Below are positions 1 through 9,425 of a stretch of DNA of 22,260 nt, in pieces; position 1 is the stretch's first letter; each line of letters starts with the position of its first letter. Below the pieces are notes generated by a model that saw only the letters and a list, made by a program, of their open reading frames with translations, had not been told where the DNA came from and made no database searches. A program made the position numbers and the translations under genes. Source of the DNA: Nymphaea colorata. Taxonomy: Eukaryota; Streptophyta; Magnoliopsida; Nymphaeales; Nymphaeaceae. The DNA lies in assembly GCF_008831285.2 (NCBI RefSeq), contig NW_022205241.1:1-22260 (forward strand). Reading direction: 5' to 3'.

Positions 1-1176
1 ATGTATAGAGTAGTTTGATGCTTGTAGTTATCCAATAAGTAGAACTTTTTGTTTTATTGAATTAAGTAAAAGGGGTCAAACAAAAGCATAGATCCACTTG
101 TATCCATATGAACTTGTGATTCAATCATTTAAATCGTTCATTACACATGTAATAACAAGTGAAACACATTAGATTAAATATAGGGGAGCAAATTAACGAC
201 TTGAATCTTATTCATTCTCATACAAACTTGTGATTTCGATCAACTAAATCATTCAAAATGGATGTACTAACAAGTTAAAAACATTCAATTAAATATGTGT
301 GATCAAATGAATCGCTTAAATCCCACTCGTGTTTATACGAACAACTGATTTCAATCGCTTATATCGCGTACTATAAATGTAACGACAAGTTGAATTACTA
401 GGGATGAAACTAATGCATAGATTCCATTTTTAACTGGTGATTTAAATCGTTCTTTATAGAAGTAATAAACAGTGAAACACATTAGGTTAACTATAAGGGA
501 TCAATTGAATGACTTGAATCACAAACTAATGCGTGAATGTGCTTAAAGATGCATGTTGAATGATTTAGTGGAATGAAATTACAGGCTTGTATGAACATAA
601 ATGACATTTAAGTTATTTACTTGCTGTATTTCAGTTAATATAACGTGTTTCGCTTGTTATTACATCTATAACGAATGATTTCAATGGTTCAAACTAAAAG
701 TTTGTACGAAAAAATGAGATTCACGTCATTCGTTTGATCGCTTATCATTAGCCTAATGCGTTTCACTTGTTATTACATGTACAATGATTGATTTTGTTGA
801 TTGAAATCACAAGTTCAAATGGATGCAAGTGGGATCTACGCATTAGTTTGATCTCTTGTAGTCAATCCAATGAGTTGAACTTGTAGTTACATCAATAGTA
901 AGGATCTAATGAATTGAAATCACAAGTTTGTATCAATACGAGTGGGATTTAAGCGATTCATCTGAGCACGCATATTTCATTGAATGTGATTAACATGTTG
1001 CTACATCCACGTTGAAAGATTTAGTGGATTTAAATCACAAGTTTGCATGAAAATGAACAAAATTCAAGTGGTTCATTTGCTCTTTTATAGTTAATCTAAT
1101 GTGTTTCACTTGTTATTACATGTATAAGTAACGATTTAAATGATTGAAATCACCAATTCATATGGACACAAATCTG
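1..1176 (+). repeat. Satellite copy 1 (1176 bp)
   Basis: This complete monomer starts at the first base of the window. It carries the GTTTTATTG allele at the palindrome centre, shared with copies 2 and 16-18. All its private differences from copy 2 fall in the first 120 bases: one substitution (ATAGAG for ATAGAT, near base 10) and three single-base losses (TTATCC for TTAGTCC, GATCCAC for GATCCCAC, GATTCAA for GATTTCAA). The remainder looks identical to copy 2. Clustering at the very edge suggests low-quality sequence at a contig end rather than biological drift. Confidence 0.97.
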
Positions 1177-1223
1177 ATGTATAGATTAGTTTGATGCTTG
1201 TAGTTAGTCCAATAAGTAGAACT

Positions 1224-1320
1224 TTTTGTTTTATTGAATTAAGTAAAAGGGGTCAAACAAAAGCATAGATCCCACTTGTATCCATATGAACTTGTGATTT
1301 CAATCATTTAAATCGTTCAT
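1224..1320 (-). repeat. Subunit F' (reverse orientation) in reference copy 2
   Basis: This is the reverse complement of unit F, and abuts it at the palindrome axis. It contains TATCCATATGAACTTGTGATT, matching TTCATATGG in F, and the core CTTGTGATTT at 1291-1300. The central poly-T run at its start holds the GTTTTATTG/GTTTATTG/GTTTCATTG polymorphism. Confidence 0.85.
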
Positions 1321-1436
1321 TACACATGTAATAACAAGTGAAACACATTAGATTAAATATAGGGGAGCAAATTAACGACTTGAATCTTATTCATTCTCAT
1401 ACAAACTTGTGATTTCGATCAACTAAATCATTCAAA
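1321..1436 (-). repeat. Subunit E' (reverse orientation) in reference copy 2
   Basis: Reverse-complement partner of E (2190-2305), and the best conserved pair: about 87% identity by hand count, with a perfect 33-bp block at 1324-1356. The core CTTGTGATTT lies at 1406-1415, exactly 115 bp from the one in F'. The three- or four-G variant (TAGGGAGC/TAGGGGAGC) lies in this unit. Confidence 0.9.
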
Positions 1437-1549
1437 ATGGATGTACTAACAAGTTAAAAACATTCAATTAAATATGTGTGATCAAATGAATCGCTTAAAT
1501 CCCACTCGTGTTTATACGAACAACTGATTTCAATCGCTTATATCGCGTA
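1437..1549 (-). repeat. Subunit D' (reverse orientation) in reference copy 2
   Basis: Reverse-complement partner of D (2077-2189). GAATCGCTTAAATCCCACTC here matches GAGTGGGATTTAAGCGATTC in D without a mismatch. The diverged core CAACTGATTT at 1521-1530 is again 115 bp on from E'. Confidence 0.88.
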
Positions 1550-1634
1550 CTATAAATGTAACGACAAGTTGAATTACTAGGGATGAAACTAATGCATAGA
1601 TTCCATTTTTAACTGGTGATTTAAATCGTTCTTT
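1550..1634 (-). repeat. Subunit C' (reverse, shortened) in reference copy 2
   Basis: Reverse-complement partner of C (1963-2076), but only about 85 bp long. The core CTGGTGATTT (1613-1622) is 92 bp rather than 115 bp from the one in D'. The unit is missing a block of about 15 bp that C has next to CTTGTAGTCAATCC. In most copies it has also lost about 8 bp (TTAACTGG, against TTAACTGTATGAACTGG in copies 14, 18 and 19). Confidence 0.8.
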
Positions 1635-1699
1635 ATAGAAGTAATAAACAGTGAAACACATTAGGTTAACTATAAGGGATCAATTGAATGACTTGAATC
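1635..1699 (-). repeat. Subunit B' (reverse, truncated) in reference copy 2
   Basis: Reverse-complement partner of the 3' part of unit B. AGTAATAAACAGTGAAACAC pairs with the GTTTCACTTGTTATTACAT region of B, and GATCA, GAATGAC and TGAATC pair with TGATC (1914-1918), GTCATTC (1904-1910) and GATTCA (1897-1902) about one axis near 1798. Homology stops at about 1699, so the unit is roughly half length. It contains the single HpaI site (GTTAAC) of the monomer. Confidence 0.78.
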
Positions 1700-1896
1700 A
1701 CAAACTAATGCGTGAATGTGCTTAAAGATGCATGTTGAATGATTTAGTGGAATGAAATTACAGGCTTGTATGAACATAAATGACATTTAAGTTATTTACT
1801 TGCTGTATTTCAGTTAATATAACGTGTTTCGCTTGTTATTACATCTATAACGAATGATTTCAATGGTTCAAACTAAAAGTTTGTACGAAAAAATGA
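1700..1896 (+). other. Asymmetric spacer (palindrome loop) in reference copy 2
   Basis: This is the only part of the monomer without an inverted partner. It comprises a 32-base orphan segment (1700-1731, containing CAAACTAATGCGT, similar to the CGCATTAGTTTG of unit C in reverse), the whole of unit A, and the first 47 bases of unit B. It gives each monomer its polarity. A B-box-like GGTTCAAACT lies at 1865-1874, but no partner A box is convincing. Confidence 0.75.
1732..1849 (+). repeat. Subunit A in reference copy 2
   Basis: First of six plus-strand units. By hand alignment it matches unit E at about 91 of 116 positions (near 78%), sharing GATTTAGTGGA at the start and TTGTTATTACAT at the end. 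The core position holds the diverged AAATTACAGG (1755-1764). It has no reverse-orientation counterpart. Confidence 0.85.
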
Positions 1897-1962
1897 GATT
1901 CACGTCATTCGTTTGATCGCTTATCATTAGCCTAATGCGTTTCACTTGTTATTACATGTACA
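1850..1962 (+). repeat. Subunit B in reference copy 2
   Basis: 113-bp unit with the most diverged core (AAACTAAAAG at 1870-1879, 115 bp after that of A). Its end, TTTCACTTGTTATTACATGTA, is close to that of unit E. Only its 3' part has an inverted partner (B'). Confidence 0.83.
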
Positions 1963-2076
1963 ATGATTGATTTTGTTGATTGAAATCACAAGTTCAAATG
2001 GATGCAAGTGGGATCTACGCATTAGTTTGATCTCTTGTAGTCAATCCAATGAGTTGAACTTGTAGTTACATCAATA
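1963..2076 (+). repeat. Subunit C in reference copy 2
   Basis: 114-bp unit with the canonical core AAATCACAAG at 1983-1992, 113 bp after that of B. It contains GGATGCAAGTGGGATCTACG, related to GATACAAGTGGGATCTATG on the minus strand of F', which supports common origin of all units. Confidence 0.85.
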
Positions 2077-2189
2077 GTAAGGATCTAATGAATTGAAATC
2101 ACAAGTTTGTATCAATACGAGTGGGATTTAAGCGATTCATCTGAGCACGCATATTTCATTGAATGTGATTAACATGTTGCTACATCCAC
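2077..2189 (+). repeat. Subunit D in reference copy 2
   Basis: 113-bp unit with core AAATCACAAG at 2096-2105 and the block GAGTGGGATTTAAGCGATTC, which is perfectly complementary to D'. Confidence 0.87.
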
Positions 2190-2305
2190 GTTGAAAGATT
2201 TAGTGGATTTAAATCACAAGTTTGCATGAAAATGAACAAAATTCAAGTGGTTCATTTGCTCTTTTATAGTTAATCTAATGTGTTTCACTTGTTATTACAT
2301 GTATA
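2190..2305 (+). repeat. Subunit E in reference copy 2
   Basis: 116-bp unit with core AAATCACAAG at 2211-2220, 115 bp after that of D. It carries the 33-bp block (2270-2302) that is perfectly complementary to E'. Copy 14 has a 19-bp deletion within its version of this unit. Confidence 0.9.
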
Positions 2306-2402
2306 AGTAACGATTTAAATGATTGAAATCACCAATTCATATGGACACAAATCTGATGTATAGATTAGTTTGATGCTTGTAGTTAGTCCAATAAGTAGAA
2401 CT
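2306..2402 (+). repeat. Subunit F in reference copy 2, running into copy 3
   Basis: Last plus-strand unit, with core AAATCACCAA at 2326-2335, again 115 bp after that of E. It crosses my arbitrary monomer boundary at 2356 and ends at the dyad axis near 2402, where F' of the next copy begins. It is about 97 bp long because the axis cuts it. Confidence 0.83.
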
Positions 2403-3533
2403 TTTTGTTTATTGAATTAAGTAAAAGGGGTCAAACAAAAGCATAGATCCCACTTGTATCCATATGAACTTGTGATTTCAATCATTTAAATCGTTCATTA
2501 CACATGTAATAACAAGTGAAACACATTAGATTAAATATAGGGGAGCAAATTAACGACTTGAATCTTATTCATTCTCATACAAACTTGTGATTTCGATCAA
2601 CTAAATCATTCAAAATGGATGTACTAACAAGTTAAAAACATTCAATTAAATATGTGTGATCAAATGAATCGCTTAAATCCCACTCGTGTTTATACGAACA
2701 ACTGATTTCAATCGCTTATATCGCGTACTATAAATGTAACGACAAGTTGAATTACTAGGGATGAAACTAATGCATAGATTCCATTTTTAACTGGTGATTT
2801 AAATCGTTCTTTATAGAAGTAATAAACAGTGAAACACATTAGGTTAACTATAAGGGATCAATTGAATGACTTGAATCACAAACTAATGCGTGAATGTGCT
2901 TAAAGATGCATGTTGAATGATTTAGTGGAATGAAATTACAGGCTTGTATGAACATAAATGACATTTAAGTTATTTACTTGCTGTATTTCAGTTAATATAA
3001 CGTGTTTCGCTTGTTATTACATCTATAACGAATGATTTCAATGGTTCAAACTAAAAGTTTGTACGAAAAAATGAGATTCACGTCATTCGTTTGATCGCTT
3101 ATCATTAGCCTAATGCGTTTCACTTGTTATTACATGTACAATGATTGATTTTGTTGATTGAAATCACAAGTTCAAATGGATGCAAGTGGGATCTACGCAT
3201 TAGTTTGATCTCTTGTAGTCAATCCAATGAGTTGAACTTGTAGTTACATCAATAGTAAGGATCTAATGAATTGAAATCACAAGTTTGTATCAATACGAGT
3301 GGGATTTAAGCGATTCATCTGAGCACGCATATTTCATTGAATGTGATTAACATGTTGCTACATCCACGTTGAAAGATTTAGTGGATTTAAATCACAAGTT
3401 TGCATGAAAATGAACAAAATTCAAGTGGTTCATTTGCTCTTTTATAGTTAATCTAATGTGTTTCACTTGTTATTACATGTATAAGTAACGATTTAAATGA
3501 TTGAAATCACCAATTCATATGGACACAAATCTG
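2356..3533 (+). repeat. Satellite copy 3 (1178 bp)
   Basis: Complete copy. It differs from copy 2 by one T fewer at the palindrome centre (GTTTATTG), which accounts for the length of 1178 rather than 1179. No other length change was found. Confidence 0.98.
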
Positions 3534-4711
3534 ATGTATAGATTAGTTTGATGCTTGTAGTTAGTCCAATAAGTAGAACTTTTTGTTTATTGAATTAAGT
3601 AAAAGGGGTCAAACAAAAGCATAGATCCCACTTGTATCCATATGAACTTGTGATTTCAATCATTTAAATCGTTCATTACACATGTAATAACAAGTGAAAC
3701 ACATTAGATTAAATATAGGGGAGCAAATTAACGACTTGAATCTTATTCATTCTCATACAAACTTGTGATTTCGATCAACTAAATCATTCAAAATGGATGT
3801 ACTAACAAGTTAAAAACATTCAATTAAATATGTGTGATCAAATGAATCGCTTAAATCCCACTCGTGTTTATACGAACAACTGATTTCAATCGCTTATATC
3901 GCGTACTATAAATGTAACGACAAGTTGAATTACTAGGGATGAAACTAATGCATAGATTCCATTTTTAACTGGTGATTTAAATCGTTCTTTATAGAAGTAA
4001 TAAACAGTGAAACACATTAGGTTAACTATAAGGGATCAATTGAATGACTTGAATCACAAACTAATGCGTGAATGTGCTTAAAGATGCATGTTGAATGATT
4101 TAGTGGAATGAAATTACAGGCTTGTATGAACATAAATGACATTTAAGTTATTTACTTGCTGTATTTCAGTTAATATAACGTGTTTCGCTTGTTATTACAT
4201 CTATAACGAATGATTTCAATGGTTCAAACTAAAAGTTTGTACGAAAAAATGAGATTCACGTCATTCGTTTGATCGCTTATCATTAGCCTAATGCGTTTCA
4301 CTTGTTATTACATGTACAATGATTGATTTTGTTGATTGAAATCACAAGTTCAAATGGATGCAAGTGGGATCTACGCATTAGTTTGATCTCTTGTAGTCAA
4401 TCCAATGAGTTGAACTTGTAGTTACATCAATAGTAAGGATCTAATGAATTGAAATCACAAGTTTGTATCAATACGAGTGGGATTTAAGCGATTCATCTGA
4501 GCACGCATATTTCATTGAATGTGATTAACATGTTGCTACATCCACGTTGAAAGATTTAGTGGATTTAAATCACAAGTTTGCATGAAAATGAACAAAATTC
4601 AAGTGGTTCATTTGCTCTTTTATAGTTAATCTAATGTGTTTCACTTGTTATTACATGTATAAGTAACGATTTAAATGATTGAAATCACCAATTCATATGG
4701 ACACAAATCTG
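3534..4711 (+). repeat. Satellite copy 4 (1178 bp)
   Basis: Complete copy with the GTTTATTG allele, apparently the same as copy 3. It is the first member of the run in which the GTTTATTG and GTTTCATTG alleles alternate. Confidence 0.98.
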
Positions 4712-5890
4712 ATGTATAGATTAGTTTGATGCTTGTAGTTAGTCCAATAAGTAGAACTTTTTGTTTCATTGAATTAAGTAAAAGGGGTCAAACAAAAGCA
4801 TAGATCCCACTTGTATCCATATGAACTTGTGATTTCAATCATTTAAATCGTTCATTACACATGTAATAACAAGTGAAACACATTAGATTAAATATAGGGG
4901 AGCAAATTAACGACTTGAATCTTATTCATTCTCATACAAACTTGTGATTTCGATCAACTAAATCATTCAAAATGGATGTACTAACAAGTTAAAAACATTC
5001 AATTAAATATGTGTGATCAAATGAATCGCTTAAATCCCACTCGTGTTTATACGAACAACTGATTTCAATCGCTTATATCGCGTACTATAAATGTAACGAC
5101 AAGTTGAATTACTAGGGATGAAACTAATGCATAGATTCCATTTTTAACTGGTGATTTAAATCGTTCTTTATAGAAGTAATAAACAGTGAAACACATTAGG
5201 TTAACTATAAGGGATCAATTGAATGACTTGAATCACAAACTAATGCGTGAATGTGCTTAAAGATGCATGTTGAATGATTTAGTGGAATGAAATTACAGGC
5301 TTGTATGAACATAAATGACATTTAAGTTATTTACTTGCTGTATTTCAGTTAATATAACGTGTTTCGCTTGTTATTACATCTATAACGAATGATTTCAATG
5401 GTTCAAACTAAAAGTTTGTACGAAAAAATGAGATTCACGTCATTCGTTTGATCGCTTATCATTAGCCTAATGCGTTTCACTTGTTATTACATGTACAATG
5501 ATTGATTTTGTTGATTGAAATCACAAGTTCAAATGGATGCAAGTGGGATCTACGCATTAGTTTGATCTCTTGTAGTCAATCCAATGAGTTGAACTTGTAG
5601 TTACATCAATAGTAAGGATCTAATGAATTGAAATCACAAGTTTGTATCAATACGAGTGGGATTTAAGCGATTCATCTGAGCACGCATATTTCATTGAATG
5701 TGATTAACATGTTGCTACATCCACGTTGAAAGATTTAGTGGATTTAAATCACAAGTTTGCATGAAAATGAACAAAATTCAAGTGGTTCATTTGCTCTTTT
5801 ATAGTTAATCTAATGTGTTTCACTTGTTATTACATGTATAAGTAACGATTTAAATGATTGAAATCACCAATTCATATGGACACAAATCTG
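4712..5890 (+). repeat. Satellite copy 5 (1179 bp)
   Basis: Complete copy. It is the first with the GTTTCATTG allele at the palindrome centre, which adds one base relative to copies 3 and 4. It is otherwise of consensus length. Confidence 0.98.
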
Positions 5891-7068
5891 ATGTATAGAT
5901 TAGTTTGATGCTTGTAGTTAGTCCAATAAGTAGAACTTTTTGTTTATTGAATTAAGTAAAAGGGGTCAAACAAAAGCATAGATCCCACTTGTATCCATAT
6001 GAACTTGTGATTTCAATCATTTAAATCGTTCATTACACATGTAATAACAAGTGAAACACATTAGATTAAATATAGGGGAGCAAATTAACGACTTGAATCT
6101 TATTCATTCTCATACAAACTTGTGATTTCGATCAACTAAATCATTCAAAATGGATGTACTAACAAGTTAAAAACATTCAATTAAATATGTGTGATCAAAT
6201 GAATCGCTTAAATCCCACTCGTGTTTATACGAACAACTGATTTCAATCGCTTATATCGCGTACTATAAATGTAACGACAAGTTGAATTACTAGGGATGAA
6301 ACTAATGCATAGATTCCATTTTTAACTGGTGATTTAAATCGTTCTTTATAGAAGTAATAAACAGTGAAACACATTAGGTTAACTATAAGGGATCAATTGA
6401 ATGACTTGAATCACAAACTAATGCGTGAATGTGCTTAAAGATGCATGTTGAATGATTTAGTGGAATGAAATTACAGGCTTGTATGAACATAAATGACATT
6501 TAAGTTATTTACTTGCTGTATTTCAGTTAATATAACGTGTTTCGCTTGTTATTACATCTATAACGAATGATTTCAATGGTTCAAACTAAAAGTTTGTACG
6601 AAAAAATGAGATTCACGTCATTCGTTTGATCGCTTATCATTAGCCTAATGCGTTTCACTTGTTATTACATGTACAATGATTGATTTTGTTGATTGAAATC
6701 ACAAGTTCAAATGGATGCAAGTGGGATCTACGCATTAGTTTGATCTCTTGTAGTCAATCCAATGAGTTGAACTTGTAGTTACATCAATAGTAAGGATCTA
6801 ATGAATTGAAATCACAAGTTTGTATCAATACGAGTGGGATTTAAGCGATTCATCTGAGCACGCATATTTCATTGAATGTGATTAACATGTTGCTACATCC
6901 ACGTTGAAAGATTTAGTGGATTTAAATCACAAGTTTGCATGAAAATGAACAAAATTCAAGTGGTTCATTTGCTCTTTTATAGTTAATCTAATGTGTTTCA
7001 CTTGTTATTACATGTATAAGTAACGATTTAAATGATTGAAATCACCAATTCATATGGACACAAATCTG
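5891..7068 (+). repeat. Satellite copy 6 (1178 bp)
   Basis: Complete copy with the GTTTATTG allele. Together with copy 5 it forms a C-type/T-type dimer that is repeated as copies 7-8. Confidence 0.98.
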
Positions 7069-8247
7069 ATGTATAGATTAGTTTGATGCTTGTAGTTAGT
7101 CCAATAAGTAGAACTTTTTGTTTCATTGAATTAAGTAAAAGGGGTCAAACAAAAGCATAGATCCCACTTGTATCCATATGAACTTGTGATTTCAATCATT
7201 TAAATCGTTCATTACACATGTAATAACAAGTGAAACACATTAGATTAAATATAGGGGAGCAAATTAACGACTTGAATCTTATTCATTCTCATACAAACTT
7301 GTGATTTCGATCAACTAAATCATTCAAAATGGATGTACTAACAAGTTAAAAACATTCAATTAAATATGTGTGATCAAATGAATCGCTTAAATCCCACTCG
7401 TGTTTATACGAACAACTGATTTCAATCGCTTATATCGCGTACTATAAATGTAACGACAAGTTGAATTACTAGGGATGAAACTAATGCATAGATTCCATTT
7501 TTAACTGGTGATTTAAATCGTTCTTTATAGAAGTAATAAACAGTGAAACACATTAGGTTAACTATAAGGGATCAATTGAATGACTTGAATCACAAACTAA
7601 TGCGTGAATGTGCTTAAAGATGCATGTTGAATGATTTAGTGGAATGAAATTACAGGCTTGTATGAACATAAATGACATTTAAGTTATTTACTTGCTGTAT
7701 TTCAGTTAATATAACGTGTTTCGCTTGTTATTACATCTATAACGAATGATTTCAATGGTTCAAACTAAAAGTTTGTACGAAAAAATGAGATTCACGTCAT
7801 TCGTTTGATCGCTTATCATTAGCCTAATGCGTTTCACTTGTTATTACATGTACAATGATTGATTTTGTTGATTGAAATCACAAGTTCAAATGGATGCAAG
7901 TGGGATCTACGCATTAGTTTGATCTCTTGTAGTCAATCCAATGAGTTGAACTTGTAGTTACATCAATAGTAAGGATCTAATGAATTGAAATCACAAGTTT
8001 GTATCAATACGAGTGGGATTTAAGCGATTCATCTGAGCACGCATATTTCATTGAATGTGATTAACATGTTGCTACATCCACGTTGAAAGATTTAGTGGAT
8101 TTAAATCACAAGTTTGCATGAAAATGAACAAAATTCAAGTGGTTCATTTGCTCTTTTATAGTTAATCTAATGTGTTTCACTTGTTATTACATGTATAAGT
8201 AACGATTTAAATGATTGAAATCACCAATTCATATGGACACAAATCTG
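7069..8247 (+). repeat. Satellite copy 7 (1179 bp)
   Basis: Complete copy with the GTTTCATTG allele, matching copy 5 in type and length. Confidence 0.98.
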
Positions 8248-9425
8248 ATGTATAGATTAGTTTGATGCTTGTAGTTAGTCCAATAAGTAGAACTTTTTGT
8301 TTATTGAATTAAGTAAAAGGGGTCAAACAAAAGCATAGATCCCACTTGTATCCATATGAACTTGTGATTTCAATCATTTAAATCGTTCATTACACATGTA
8401 ATAACAAGTGAAACACATTAGATTAAATATAGGGGAGCAAATTAACGACTTGAATCTTATTCATTCTCATACAAACTTGTGATTTCGATCAACTAAATCA
8501 TTCAAAATGGATGTACTAACAAGTTAAAAACATTCAATTAAATATGTGTGATCAAATGAATCGCTTAAATCCCACTCGTGTTTATACGAACAACTGATTT
8601 CAATCGCTTATATCGCGTACTATAAATGTAACGACAAGTTGAATTACTAGGGATGAAACTAATGCATAGATTCCATTTTTAACTGGTGATTTAAATCGTT
8701 CTTTATAGAAGTAATAAACAGTGAAACACATTAGGTTAACTATAAGGGATCAATTGAATGACTTGAATCACAAACTAATGCGTGAATGTGCTTAAAGATG
8801 CATGTTGAATGATTTAGTGGAATGAAATTACAGGCTTGTATGAACATAAATGACATTTAAGTTATTTACTTGCTGTATTTCAGTTAATATAACGTGTTTC
8901 GCTTGTTATTACATCTATAACGAATGATTTCAATGGTTCAAACTAAAAGTTTGTACGAAAAAATGAGATTCACGTCATTCGTTTGATCGCTTATCATTAG
9001 CCTAATGCGTTTCACTTGTTATTACATGTACAATGATTGATTTTGTTGATTGAAATCACAAGTTCAAATGGATGCAAGTGGGATCTACGCATTAGTTTGA
9101 TCTCTTGTAGTCAATCCAATGAGTTGAACTTGTAGTTACATCAATAGTAAGGATCTAATGAATTGAAATCACAAGTTTGTATCAATACGAGTGGGATTTA
9201 AGCGATTCATCTGAGCACGCATATTTCATTGAATGTGATTAACATGTTGCTACATCCACGTTGAAAGATTTAGTGGATTTAAATCACAAGTTTGCATGAA
9301 AATGAACAAAATTCAAGTGGTTCATTTGCTCTTTTATAGTTAATCTAATGTGTTTCACTTGTTATTACATGTATAAGTAACGATTTAAATGATTGAAATC
9401 ACCAATTCATATGGACACAAATCTG
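8248..9425 (+). repeat. Satellite copy 8 (1178 bp)
   Basis: Complete copy with the GTTTATTG allele, matching copy 6. It is the last of the nearly invariant block; private variants accumulate from copy 9 onward. Confidence 0.98.

Larger units (their letters stand above)
1177..2355 (+). repeat. Satellite copy 2 (1179 bp), used as reference monomer
   Basis: This is a complete copy without private indels. It has the GTTTTATTG allele (1228-1236), AAAAGGGGTC, and four Gs in TAGGGGAGC. I use it as the reference for the internal subunits A-F and F'-B' described below. The HpaI site GTTAAC lies in its B' unit. Confidence 0.98.
1897..2877. repeat. Imperfect palindrome (~1 kb) spanning the copy 2/copy 3 junction; recurs at every junction
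   Basis: The left arm is 1897-2402 and the right arm 2403-2877; the dyad axis lies at about 2402, 47 bp into copy 3, with essentially no loop. The motif AAATCACCAA/AAATCACAAG at 2326 pairs with CTTGTGATTT at 2469-2478 about this axis. The same relation seen inside copy 2, about a second axis near 1813, pairs units F/F', E/E' and D/D' exactly (sites 2326/1291, 2211/1406 and 2096/1521 all give the same centre). The longest perfect complementary block I found is 33 bp: 1324-1356 against 2270-2302. By hand, E and E' match at about 98 of 113 positions. Inner units C' and B' pair with an offset of 10-15 bp because they are shortened. Confidence 0.93.
4712..9425 (+). repeat. Two-copy higher-order repeat (copies 5-8, two dimers; pattern extends 3534-15316)
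   Basis: The palindrome-centre allele reads T-type (GTTTATTG) in copies 4, 6, 8, 10 and 12, and C-type (GTTTCATTG) in copies 5, 7, 9, 11 and 13. Strict alternation over ten copies gives a dimer period of about 2,357 bp, and copies 5-6 and 7-8 are the cleanest examples. Copies 14 and 15 stay C-type, breaking the pattern. Confidence 0.8.

Noticed and set aside
1865-1875. RNA polymerase III B-box-like GGTTCAAACT (tRNA or SINE remnant)
   Set aside because: The GGTTCAA core matches, but the following bases do not. No A box lies at a suitable distance upstream, and no cloverleaf could be folded. Chance is sufficient in a 1.2-kb monomer.
1907-1923. CENP-B-box-like ATTCGTTTGATCGCTTA
   Set aside because: It has TTCG and the central A, but GCTT stands where the essential CGGG should be, so it does not meet the core consensus.
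1177-2355. Autonomous transposable element in each monomer
   Set aside because: There is no reading frame long enough for a transposase, reverse transcriptase or Rep/helicase on either strand, and no target-site duplication can be defined in a head-to-tail array.
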